This document shows, one piece after another, positions 18,491 through 26,900 of a stretch of 37,541 nucleotides of DNA (within the stretch, counting starts at the first letter, position 1; the number at the start of each line of letters is the position of its first letter). The stretch comes from Erythrobacteraceae bacterium (lineage in GTDB: Bacteria > Pseudomonadota > Alphaproteobacteria > Sphingomonadales > Sphingomonadaceae), in contig JAIYAL010000022.1 of NCBI GenBank assembly GCA_027489095.1, positions 1 to 37,541 of the forward strand, read 5' to 3'. Made by a program: the position numbers and the translations under genes. The notes below the pieces were generated by a model. It ran no database searches. It was given only the letters and a program-made list of their open reading frames with translations, and was not told the origin of the DNA.

Positions 18491-19650
18491 CGCCGACCGA
18501 CGCTGAAAGCCGCGCCAGGCTTGATCCCTTCGCCGCACCCCGCCGCGCGCACGGCGTGCTGCTTGTCGACTTTGAAGGCGAGCCGATCCCGATGATCCTT
18601 GGCCACCGCGAGGTGCGCAAGGCGGCCAGGGACTGGGAGACCTTCAGTTCGGATGCCCCGTGCCGCGTGCCGATTCCGGCCGAGACCAACGTGCGTTCGG
18701 TTCGGCAATTGCCGATCGAAGCCGATCCCCCGCTGCACAAGGCCGCGCGTGATCTTTTGAAGCCCTTCTTCATGCGTCCGGCAAAGCCCGAATACGTGGA
18801 GCGGATCGATGCCTTGGTGGGGCGGCTGATCGAACCGCTGCTCGGCGAGCCCGAGGTCGAGATCGTGCGCGGTTTTGCATTGCCGCTGCAATCGCTCGCC
18901 CTGACCCACCTGCTGGGCATGCCCGAAGCCGCGGCCGAGGAATGGATCGGATGGGGGATCCATGTCTTCCATGATGGCGATGACAGCGCCGAAAAGGGCT
19001 CGGTGCTCGATCGCTACATTCGCGGGCAGATCGCGGCGGCAGCCAGCGATCCGGCCGATGACCTGTTCGGCGCAATGACGCGCATGGAGCTCAACGGGCA
19101 GCCGCTGACGACGGACGAGATGGTGGGGATCGCCAACCTCACCTTCGCCGGCGGGCGCGATACCGTTATCACTGCCGTTTCCGCGATCATCGCCTATTTC
19201 GCGGCCAACCGCCCCGCGCTTGAATGGCTCTGCGAAGACCCCAAGCGGATCGCTTTTGCGGTGGAGGAATTCGTCCGGGTCACCTCTCCGCTGACGCATA
19301 TCGGGCGCGTTTGCCCGCGGCCAACGACAGTCGGCCCGCACGCTGTTGCCGCTGATGCGCGCGTCTCGCTGTGCTGGGCTTCGGCCAATTTTGACGAAAC
19401 CGTGTTCGATGCGCCCGAGGAAATCCGCCTCGACCGGATGCCCAACCCCCATCTGGGGTTCGGCAGCGGCCACCATAATTGTCTGGGAGCGGCCCAAGCG
19501 CGCGCTATCTTGCGCAGCCTGATACGCCAACTGGGCGAGCAGACATCAACGATCACGATCCTCGAACAGGAGCGCGAAGAAGAACGGTTTGGCGCTATCC
19601 GGCGCGAGGTGGGTTTTCGGCTCCTGCGGGTGAACATGCAGCCGCGCTGA
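18487..19650 (+). CDS. Cytochrome P450
   Basis: This 387-residue soluble P450 has all core motifs: I-helix AGGRDT at 221-226, ExxR at E261-R264, and heme loop FGSGHHNCLG at 325-334 with ligand Cys332. There is no membrane anchor, fitting a bacterial class I enzyme that needs ferredoxin and ferredoxin reductase, neither of which is in the window. The start ATG overlaps the glucosidase stop, with GGAG upstream, so the two are probably translated together. The substrate is unknown. The coupling to a glycosidase hints at a glycosylated terpenoid or similar compound whose aglycone is oxidised, but this is speculation. Confidence 0.93.
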   Translation: MTPTDAESRARLDPFAAPRRAHGVLLVDFEGEPIPMILGHREVRKAARDWETFSSDAPCRVPIPAETNVRSVRQLPIEADPPLHKAARDLLKPFFMRPAKPEYVERIDALVGRLIEPLLGEPEVEIVRGFALPLQSLALTHLLGMPEAAAEEWIGWGIHVFHDGDDSAEKGSVLDRYIRGQIAAAASDPADDLFGAMTRMELNGQPLTTDEMVGIANLTFAGGRDTVITAVSAIIAYFAANRPALEWLCEDPKRIAFAVEEFVRVTSPLTHIGRVCPRPTTVGPHAVAADARVSLCWASANFDETVFDAPEEIRLDRMPNPHLGFGSGHHNCLGAAQARAILRSLIRQLGEQTSTITILEQEREEERFGAIRREVGFRLLRVNMQPR

Positions 19651-19711
19651 GTATGCACCCGGCCTTATCCGGCGTATCTGCTCTGTAAGGTGCTGATTGG
19701 CAGCGGCAGCC

Positions 19712-20719
19712 TCAAGGCCTGACCACCAGGTTTCCAAGATGCCCGCCATCAAACAACATCAACAGGGCATCCGGGAAATGGTCGATCCCGCTGACAACAT
19801 GCTCTGGCAAGGTTAGCTTTCCAGCCTTCATCAGTGCTGAAATCTCTGCCACGGCCTCCGGATAATCCGCCTCATAATAGCTGACGACGAACCCCTTCAT
19901 CATGGCATTGCGTTCTGCCAGACGCAGGTAAAGCTTTGGGCCCCGGACATCGTCCAAATTCTGATACTGCGAAATGGCGCCGCAAATCGCGACGCGTGCG
20001 CCGGCCGGTGCCAGATTATCGAGTACGATATCGAGCGTTTCGCCGCCAACATTGTCAAAAAACACATCGATGCCATCGGGGGCTGCCTCGGCCAATTGCT
20101 GGGCAAGATGTCCGTTCTTGTAGTCGATAGCGGCGTCAGCTCCGAGGGTCTGGGTCAGATAGCTGCATTTCACCGGGCCGCCAGCAATACCAATGACGCG
20201 GGCCCCGCGCGCTTTGGCCAATTGCACCACCACTGACCCGACTGCGCCCGCTGCCCCGGACACCACAACAAGGTCACCGGCCTGAACCTGTGCCACGCGG
20301 ATCAATCCAACCCAGGCCGTAATCCCGCCCGTGACATTCAAGGGCCCGGCAAAATCGCCCGGCGCTATCCCTTCTTGCATGGTGAGTTTGCGCAGCCCGG
20401 ATGCCGGCATGAGCGCGTGGGTTTGCGCTGACATCAGGCCATAAACCCAATCACCGACCGCAAGATCGCTGCTGTTGGATTCGACAATCTGGCCAACCCC
20501 AAGCGCCGGAATGGTCTCTCCGAGGGCAGCCGTTTCGTGCATCCCAGCATCGCTGAGCGTCGTTCTGATCCACGCATCAATCGAAAGCGTATCGACCCTT
20601 GCGACCACAAAACCCGGCGCCACATCGCCGACGGCAAGGCTCTCTATTCCGAAATCATCAATGACAGGCATCCCTTCGGGGCGTCGCTTGATGAAAACTC
20701 TGCGGTTTATGGTGGCGAT
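19712..20719 (-). CDS. NADP-dependent zinc-free oxidoreductase (MDR, PTGR/LTB4DH-like), unusual start
   Basis: A medium-chain dehydrogenase/reductase with the Rossmann motif VVSGAAGAVGSVVVQLAK and no catalytic zinc ligands. Typical features include INRRVFIKRRPEGMP at the N-terminus and DVFFDNVGGETLD in the middle. Relatives reduce enones or aldehydes with NADPH. Family proteins begin a few residues before INRR, but no ATG, GTG or TTG occurs there. AGGAG lies seven bases before ATC at 20719-20717, which would give 335 residues, the usual length. The next ATG (20671) would cut into the conserved region and lacks proper spacing. The start is therefore tentative: rare AUC, a sequencing error, or recent loss of ATG. 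Confidence 0.85.
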   Translation of the reverse strand: MATINRRVFIKRRPEGMPVIDDFGIESLAVGDVAPGFVVARVDTLSIDAWIRTTLSDAGMHETAALGETIPALGVGQIVESNSSDLAVGDWVYGLMSAQTHALMPASGLRKLTMQEGIAPGDFAGPLNVTGGITAWVGLIRVAQVQAGDLVVVSGAAGAVGSVVVQLAKARGARVIGIAGGPVKCSYLTQTLGADAAIDYKNGHLAQQLAEAAPDGIDVFFDNVGGETLDIVLDNLAPAGARVAICGAISQYQNLDDVRGPKLYLRLAERNAMMKGFVVSYYEADYPEAVAEISALMKAGKLTLPEHVVSGIDHFPDALLMLFDGGHLGNLVVRP

Positions 20720-20770
20720 GACTTTGCTCCTGACAATGAACCAGATGAGCCTTGGTAAGCGCTGCGACGG

Positions 20771-20790
20771 GTCACAATTGTCGATTTGAC
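20771..20790. promoter_or_regulatory. Nested inverted repeats upstream of the oxidoreductase
   Basis: GTCA at 20771 and TGAC at 20787-20790 flank a core holding ACAATTGT (20774-20781), a perfect 8-bp palindrome. The site lies about 52 bases before the proposed oxidoreductase start. Its layout resembles TetR/MarR-type operators for reductases; no regulator gene is adjacent. Confidence 0.35.
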
Positions 20791-20830
20791 TAGCGTGGAC
20801 AGACCGAGACGAATGGCCGCACCGCAGCAA

Positions 20831-21183
20831 GCGCCCGGCTCGTGGACGAAGGGGTTAGAGCCATCGGACTGCGGCGCGAAGACCGGTCTTTTGGCACCGC
20901 AGTGCTCGGCCATGAGTGGCCAGCATCTGGCTCATCATGTTGCAGGCGGGCAGCGATCCGCCCGGCCATTAGCCAGCGATGGGGCTGCCATGGTTGACGG
21001 GCATCACGCTCGTTTCCGGAGGCCTCAGGAGATTCACTAAGCCCCCCTCAAGTAAACCGTTAATTTACTTCTGCCCGATACCACCGGAGCCAACACGCCG
21101 TCTTGGCAAGGCTGCGCCGGTCACATGGGCCATGACCAGAGGCCCGAACTTGCCGGGCGCTCCGTGTCGCTGAAGGGGAATGA
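20831..21183. other. Intergenic region upstream of the pilus locus
   Basis: 353 bp between the oxidoreductase upstream region and the first pilin. It contains a perfect 12-bp palindrome AAGACCGGTCTT at 20879-20890 and a hairpin-forming stretch at 20912-20935 (ATGAG and CCAG arms with a 3-nt bulge). A further inverted repeat is listed separately at 21050. GAAGGGG just before 21184 is the pilin ribosome-binding site. No convincing coding sequence is seen. Confidence 0.45.
21050..21070. promoter_or_regulatory. AT-rich inverted repeat before the pilin genes
   Basis: AAGTAAA at 21050-21056 and TTTACTT at 21064-21070 are perfect 7-bp arms around CCGTTAA. It is the most AT-rich spot of the region, 114 bases before the first pilin start, as expected for a promoter or operator. 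The TTAA content recalls CtrA boxes but the TTAA-N7-TTAA pattern is not met. Confidence 0.45.
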
Positions 21184-21741
21184 ATGATGAAACTGATCCA
21201 GCTAACCCTTGCTGCGGGCGCATTGTCTGCATCGGGCGCAGCTATGGCTCAGTCGACGACCTACGCCGTCAACGCGCAGGTTCAGCAGGTGTGCGGCGCC
21301 TACAATGCCGAGGGCCAGACAGTGGCTGTCGATTTCGGTGCGCTGGCAAACACGCTGCCCGCTCAGTTCGTCCAGCGTGCGGCCGGTGATATCACCTATC
21401 GCTGCAACGTGCTGGCCGGCTTCACCCGCACCGTCACCTCGCAGAACAACGGCTTTCTGACGCTTGGGGGCCAAGCCACCACCAACAACGCGCGCCGTAT
21501 CCGGTTCACGATGCAGCAATCGGGGGCGGACGGGTTCACCTATCGCCAGCTGACCACGCCGCGCGTGACCACGCACCGCGACACGGCAACCAACCGCCGC
21601 TTTCTTAACGGCCAGACCGCCAACTTGTTCTTCCGCGCCTATGGCGTCCGCGGCCCAGCCACGAGCGTCGGGCCGGTCGGCACCACAGTGTTTGCGGGCC
21701 AATACCGTGACACCGTCACCCTGACCATCACGGCCAACTGA
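21184..21741 (+). CDS. Spore coat U/Csu-type pilin subunit 1
   Basis: This 185-residue secreted protein has a signal peptide ending near AMAQ and a spore coat protein U (SCPU) domain. Marks shared with the next two genes are QVxxVCGxYN near the mature N-terminus, a second Cys in TYRCN, FTRTVTSQNNGFLTLGG, and the C-terminal strand YRDTVTLTITAN. The paired Cys and final beta strand fit donor-strand-exchange pilins of archaic chaperone-usher (Csu) systems. It is the most divergent of the three copies, being longer in the segment around RLTTPRVTTHRDT. GAAGGGG precedes the start; ATG 21187 is an equal alternative. Confidence 0.87.
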   Translation: MMKLIQLTLAAGALSASGAAMAQSTTYAVNAQVQQVCGAYNAEGQTVAVDFGALANTLPAQFVQRAAGDITYRCNVLAGFTRTVTSQNNGFLTLGGQATTNNARRIRFTMQQSGADGFTYRQLTTPRVTTHRDTATNRRFLNGQTANLFFRAYGVRGPATSVGPVGTTVFAGQYRDTVTLTITAN

Positions 21742-21763
21742 TATGCGAACGAAGGACCAGACC

Positions 21764-22315
21764 TTGCGAACGTCGCTTATCCTTGCCGCCAGCATCGCCG
21801 CGCTCGCCGCGGCGCCGCTCGGTGCGCAGAACCTCACCTATGACATGAACGCGCAGGTCGCCCCGGTGTGCGGCGTCTACAGTTCGACCGGAACGGTCAT
21901 CGATGTCGATTTCGGCTCGCTCGCCACTGTCGCCACCGATGCGACCGTCAACGCTCCGGCGGGCAGCGCCACCTATCGCTGCAATTCGATCAACGGCTTC
22001 AGGCGCACCATCGCTTCGCAGAACGGCGGCTGGATGACGCTCAGCGGCAATCCCACCACCGATGATAGCCGCCGCATCCGTTACACGATGGCGCATGGCG
22101 GCGGCAGCGGGCTCAGCTTCAGCGCGCGCAGTCTCGTGGTAGCCATCAGAAGTAGCTTTCCCGGCAATGCAACCTGGCTCGCAGGCCAGACGGGAAGCGT
22201 ATCATTTCAGGCTTTCGGGGTGCGCGGTGCCCCGGCCGCCAACGGCGTGCCCGGCACGACAGTCCTTGCCGGAAACTACCGCGACACGGTGACGATCACG
22301 CTCACCTCCAACTGA
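21764..22315 (+). CDS. Spore coat U/Csu-type pilin subunit 2, TTG start
   Basis: I place the start at TTG 21764: GAAGGACC lies just upstream, the signal peptide then begins MRTSLILAASIAALAAAP, and the protein is 183 residues, exactly the length of subunit 3. ATG 21743 is in frame but has no ribosome-binding site and would add seven residues. The SCPU domain shows VAPVCGVYSSTG, TYRCNSINGF and YRDTVTITLTSN. It is very similar to its two neighbours, so this is a tandem duplication. The product is probably a shaft subunit secreted to the periplasm. Confidence 0.86.
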   Translation: MRTSLILAASIAALAAAPLGAQNLTYDMNAQVAPVCGVYSSTGTVIDVDFGSLATVATDATVNAPAGSATYRCNSINGFRRTIASQNGGWMTLSGNPTTDDSRRIRYTMAHGGGSGLSFSARSLVVAIRSSFPGNATWLAGQTGSVSFQAFGVRGAPAANGVPGTTVLAGNYRDTVTITLTSN

Positions 22316-22370
22316 CCACGAGCTTACCGACCGACCGACCATTTCAATACCAAGACAGAGGACCATACCC

Positions 22371-22922
22371 ATGAAGAAGATTGCCCTTATCGCCGCCGGT
22401 TTCGCCGCTTTTGCCGCTGTGCCGGCTTCGGCCCAGAGCCTGACCTACAACCTCAACGCCCAGGTCGCGCCGACGTGCGGCGTGTACAACTCGGGCGGCG
22501 CGACCGTCGCGGTTGACTTCGGCCAGCTCGCCTCCGTCGCGACCAGCAGCACCGTCGATGTCGCCGCAGGCGAGGCGACCTATCGCTGCAACAGCGTCAA
22601 CGGCTTCACCCGCACGATCACCTCGCAGAACAACGGCTTCCTGACCCTCGGCGGCACCACCACCACCGACAACGCGCGCCGCATCCGCTTCAACATGGCG
22701 CATACCGGCAACGCGGGCCTGTCGTTCTCGGCCCAGCAGCTGACCGCGCCGGTCAGCGCCTCCTTCGGCGGCAGCACTGCGTTCCTCGCGGGTGAAACCG
22801 GCACTGTCAGCTTCCAGGCCTTCGGTGTGCAGGGCGCCGCTGGCGGCAATGGTGCGCCGGGCACCACCGTCTATGCGGGCAACTACCGCGACACCGTGAC
22901 CATCACGGTGACCGCGATCTGA
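22371..22922 (+). CDS. Spore coat U/Csu-type pilin subunit 3 (likely major pilin)
   Basis: This 183-residue protein has signal peptide MKKIALIAAGFAAFAAVPASA and an SCPU domain (VAPTCGVYNSGG, TYRCNSVNGF, YRDTVTITVTAI). The start has AGAGGACC upstream and the codons look the most uniformly GC-ending of the three pilins, as in a highly expressed gene; that is an impression, not a calculation. A strong intrinsic terminator lies 34 bp after its stop, so pilin transcripts probably end here. It is the best candidate for the main shaft subunit. Confidence 0.88.
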   Translation: MKKIALIAAGFAAFAAVPASAQSLTYNLNAQVAPTCGVYNSGGATVAVDFGQLASVATSSTVDVAAGEATYRCNSVNGFTRTITSQNNGFLTLGGTTTTDNARRIRFNMAHTGNAGLSFSAQQLTAPVSASFGGSTAFLAGETGTVSFQAFGVQGAAGGNGAPGTTVYAGNYRDTVTITVTAI

Positions 22923-22956
22923 TCAATCGGGGCCACTGGTCCCCAAGAAACAGGAA

Positions 22957-22990
22957 AAGTGGTGGAGCCGCAGGGTTCCACCACTTTTTT
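22957..22990 (+). terminator. Intrinsic terminator between pilins and chaperone
   Basis: AAGTGGTGGA (22957-22966) pairs perfectly with TCCACCACTT (22977-22986). Three further pairs, one of them G-U, extend the stem to 13 bp around the loop GCAG, followed by a T6 run (22985-22990). This is the clearest Rho-independent terminator in the window. It sits inside the pilus locus and would make chaperone and usher expression depend on read-through or a second promoter. Confidence 0.88.
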
Positions 22991-23068
22991 CGTGCGCGGA
23001 TTGTCCGTTAGGCGGCGTTTACCATAAGGGCTCTAACAGAGCTGCGCCCTGCTGCGGACGGGGTTTGC

Positions 23069-23116
23069 TCGCAACGGACATTTCTCGCAACGGACATTTC
23101 TCGTGACGGACAGGGG
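23069..23116. repeat. 16-bp direct repeats before the chaperone gene
   Basis: TCGCAACGGACATTTC occurs at 23069-23084 and again, identically, at 23085-23100. A degenerate third unit at 23101-23116 keeps TCG and ACGGACA. The array ends one base before the chaperone ATG and contains its ribosome-binding region, so copy number could change expression or be read by a regulator. Confidence 0.75.
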
Positions 23117-23117
23117 C

Positions 23118-23882
23118 ATGACGCAACCGGGCAGGGTCAATCACGGCACAAGGCTGACGCCTTGGCTGTGGCTCGCGCTTGCCATGGCAACGGCTTTCGC
23201 GCTGGCTGGCGCGGCGTGGGCTTACGAGGTCACGCCGATGCGCGTGTTCCTGCAGCCCGATCGCGGCCAGAACAGCGCCACCATCACCATCAATAACGTC
23301 CGCGACGAAGCGCTTCCGGTCGAAATCCAGGTGTTTCGCCGGATCGTGGCGGCCGATGGCGAACAGGTGTTCGAGCCAGCAGAGGAAGAGTTCATCATCT
23401 TCCCTCCGCAGGTGCAGATTGCCGCAGGCCAGTCGCAGGCTATCCGCATCCAGTATGTTGGCGATCTGGGTGAGGTGGCCGAGGCCTTCGTCGTGCAGGT
23501 CACCGAGGTTCCGGTGAACAAGCTGGAAGGCACCGGCATCCAGTTCACCTACAATTTCGGCGTTGCCGTCTATGTCCAGCCGCCGCGCGCGCGGGCGCGT
23601 CTGGCGGTGAGCGATGCCGTCGCAGCGGACGGGACCTTGCGTTTCAAGGTCGCCAACAACGGCAATGATTACGGGTTTCTGACCGGGCAGGTGCTTGAAT
23701 ATCGTGTCGGCACCGCGCGCGTTACCCTGACCCCGGACGAACTGGCAACGCTGGTGACCAACCCGATCGTGCCGCCCGGCGCAACCCGCGAATTCGCCTT
23801 TCCGCTCGCCGCGTCCCTTGGTGCAGGATCGGCTGCGGCCAGCGGGCCGGTCGAAGTGCGGCTGCTGCGCGGTGAGAGTTGA
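23118..23882 (+). CDS. Periplasmic pilus chaperone, PapD-like (archaic/Csu type)
   Basis: This 254-residue protein has a signal peptide ending near AAWAY, then an immunoglobulin-like PapD N-domain: VTPMRVFLQPD (R42 is the likely subunit-binding Arg), ATITINNVRDEALPVEIQVF, and IIFPPQVQIAAGQSQAIRIQY. The C-domain follows from about ARLAVSDAV. It would hold pilin subunits by donor-strand complementation and deliver them to the usher. GTG 23103 is an alternative start. AGGGG sits very close to ATG 23118. Position between pilins and usher matches csuC. Confidence 0.88.
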   Translation: MTQPGRVNHGTRLTPWLWLALAMATAFALAGAAWAYEVTPMRVFLQPDRGQNSATITINNVRDEALPVEIQVFRRIVAADGEQVFEPAEEEFIIFPPQVQIAAGQSQAIRIQYVGDLGEVAEAFVVQVTEVPVNKLEGTGIQFTYNFGVAVYVQPPRARARLAVSDAVAADGTLRFKVANNGNDYGFLTGQVLEYRVGTARVTLTPDELATLVTNPIVPPGATREFAFPLAASLGAGSAAASGPVEVRLLRGES

Positions 23883-23979
23883 GGCAGGCCTGCCCGCTTC
23901 GCGGTGCTGCTGCAAGGATGGGGCCTTGCCGGTGGTGATGGCTTGACAGGTGCGGGACGGGGGCCGGAAACAGGGCGGA

Positions 23980-26900
23980 ATGCGGCGCGGCCGGCTGATG
24001 CTGGCACCGCTGCTGACGGCCACCAGCGGCGTCGCATGGGCCGCGCCTGATACTCTTGCCGTGGCCGGAGACATCCCGCCGCCGCCGCCCGTTCCGCCAT
24101 CGCCCGGCATGTCGGCTGCCGCTGCCTTCGTGGCGGCGACTGCCGGCCAGCAGACGCCGCCGGTCAGCCTGTTCATCATGCGCCCCATGGTCGATGGCAA
24201 CCGGCTTGGGCAAGTCACGGCCGAGTTCAACGTCATTGAACTGCGCGGGATCGAGGCCGGATCGCTCGAACTCGCGCTTGGCAGCAGGCTGGCGGGAGCG
24301 CAGCGCGCCGAACTGAGGCGCGAGACGGGCAATTTCCTCTCCGTGGCGCGGCTTCAGGAACTCGGCATTGTCGCCACCTATGATCCGGCCAACCTCACGC
24401 TCAATCTCGCGCTGGTGCCCGAGGCCGTGGGGGCACGGGTCTTCACCTTCGCCGACGATGTCAGCCTTGGGCCAACCGGACGCGAGCGGGGCGGCTATCT
24501 CCTGTTCGGCGGCCTGACCGATCTGGCCGACAAGGCGCAGGGCGGTCTCAAACGCGACCGGCTGATCGCCTTGAGGGACGTCGAAGACCCAGCGCGGCGC
24601 GCGGCGGCAGGAGACCTGATGGCGGGGGCGCCGCTGATCGCGGGCGCGGCGGATGTGGCCGGGGTGTCGCTCAAACGGGGCGATGATGGCTTGCCAACCC
24701 CGCGCAACACCCTGCCGACCGGGCGCGGCGAGGCCGTGCGCATGCGCTCTGAACGGGCCGAGAACTACGCCGATACGGCCACCAGTGCAGCGGCCTTGGA
24801 CCTGCCTGAAACGCGGGTGGCCGCCACGTCTGTCCCGCCGATTGCCCCTGACCCGCCCGCGCCCGAAACCGCGGGGGCGGGGGCGGCGCCGGTCTCCACC
24901 CCCGCGACCACCGGCCTGCGGGCACCGCGGGTCAGCCGGATCACGATGGTTCCGTTGCTCGGCAGCAACCGGCTGCCACTGGTCACGGCCGAACTCACCC
25001 TGACAGAGCTGCGCGCGATCGAGGCCGGATCGCTCGAACTTGCGCTCGGCAGCAAGCTGGCCGCAGCGCAGCGCGCCGAACTGAAGCGCGAGATGGGCAG
25101 TTTCCTGACCGTGGCACGGCTTCAGGAACTGGGCATTACGGCCAACTTTGATCCGGCCAACCTCACCATCAAGCTCGCGCTTGCGCCCGAGGTCGTGGGG
25201 GCGCAGACCTTCAACTTCACCGGCGATGTCAACCTTGGCTCAGCCGAGCGTGTCCAGCCCGCAGACTTCGCCCTTGGCATCACCGGCAATCTCGTGGGCT
25301 CGCGCGATTTCAGCGATCCTCGGGGTGATACCCGATTGCTCTACAATTTCGCCGGCTTCCTCAATCTCGGCGGGCGCGAGCAGGGGGGCTATCTCTTGTT
25401 CGGCGGCTTGGTCAATCTTGCCGGAAAGGTGCAGCGCAGGTTCGAACGCGACCGTCTTATCGCCTTCAAGGACTTCGAAGGCCCGGCGCTGCGCTTGGCG
25501 GCAGGCGACCTGGCGGTGGGGCTTCCGCTGATCGCAGGCGAGGCGGATGTGGCCGGGATTTCGCTGGAACGGCGCTATGATGCCTTGCAGCCCCTGCGCA
25601 ACATCCGGCCGACCGGGCGCCGCCAATTCGTGCTGGAGCGCCCGGCGCGGATCGAGATCTACGCCAACGGCGCGTTGGTCCAGGCCCTCGAAGTCAATGC
25701 CGGCCCGGTCGATCTCAACCGCATCCCGGCGCTCTCGCTCTCGACCAACATCTCGATCATCGTCGAGGATGCAACCGGACGGCGCGAGATCGACAGCTTC
25801 ACCCTTGCCAACGACATCGAGTTGCTGGGCGCGGGGATCAGCGAATTCAACGTTACCGCCGGGCTGAGGCGCAAGCCTTCGTCGAGCGGCTTTGCCTATT
25901 CCGGCACCCCCTTGCTGACCGGCCAATATGCCCGCGGCTTAAGCGATGCGTTGACTGCGGGCGGGCATTTTGCGCTGACGGGCGATTACCAGAATGTCGG
26001 CGTGACCCTTGCCACTCTTGCGCCAGGCGGCGCGCTGTTTCTGGGCGGCAGCGCGAGCAATGTCGTGGCCAGCGGCGATCTTGGCTATGCGCTCAGCCTT
26101 GCCTATCGCGGCGATCCCTTGCGCCTGTCCGATCGTGACAGCCAGCTCAATTTCCGTCTCGACTATCGCTCGGACGATTACCGGCGGCTTTCACAGACAC
26201 TCACGCGCGATCCGGTGAAGCTCGACATGGCGCTCGATTACCGGGTCAGCCTGACCGACCGGGTGGCGGTCTCGCTGGGCGGCAATTACCTTGAAAGCCA
26301 CGCCCAAGGGCCCACGACCCGCGCGGTGTTTGGCGGGGTGCAGGTTGCCTTCGGACGGGTGCTGGCATCGGCGACGGCGCGCTATGCCGCGATCGACGGG
26401 CGCACCGATCGCGGCGTGCTGGCCACGCTGACGATTCCGCTCGGGCGCAATCATTTTTCGACCGCCAGCTATGACAGCGTGAGCCGTCAGGCCCGGTTCG
26501 AAGCGCGCCGGGTGCGCGACATTACCGTGCCGGAATTCGATTACGGGCTGATCGCGGAACGTTCGCCGATATTTGACCGTTTGACCGGGCAGGCGCGCTT
26601 TGCCAATTCGCGCTTCAATCTTGATGTCGAACTGGTGGGAACCCGCGGCGATGCGGCCAGCGGGATGCGCGATCAGAACATTGTCAATTTCCGCCTGCAA
26701 TCGGGCCTTGCCTTTGCCGACGGGACGCTGGGGATCGGCCGCAATCCCGGCCGCGGCTTTGTGATGGTGGATCGCCACGCCTCGCTCAAGGAGGCACGCG
26801 TCGAGGTCGAGACGAGCGGCGTCGGGCGGCGCGCCGGACAGAGCAATGGGCTGGGCCCAGCGGTCATCAGCCAGCTTTCGGGTTACCGGCCGGACAACAT

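Noticed and set aside
18112-19530. 472-codon minus-strand frame opposite GH13/P450
   Set aside because: Spans two real genes and has no family features.
22326-22340. ACCG tetranucleotide run between pilins 2 and 3
   Set aside because: Only about three and a half units and outside coding sequence; too short to claim phase variation.
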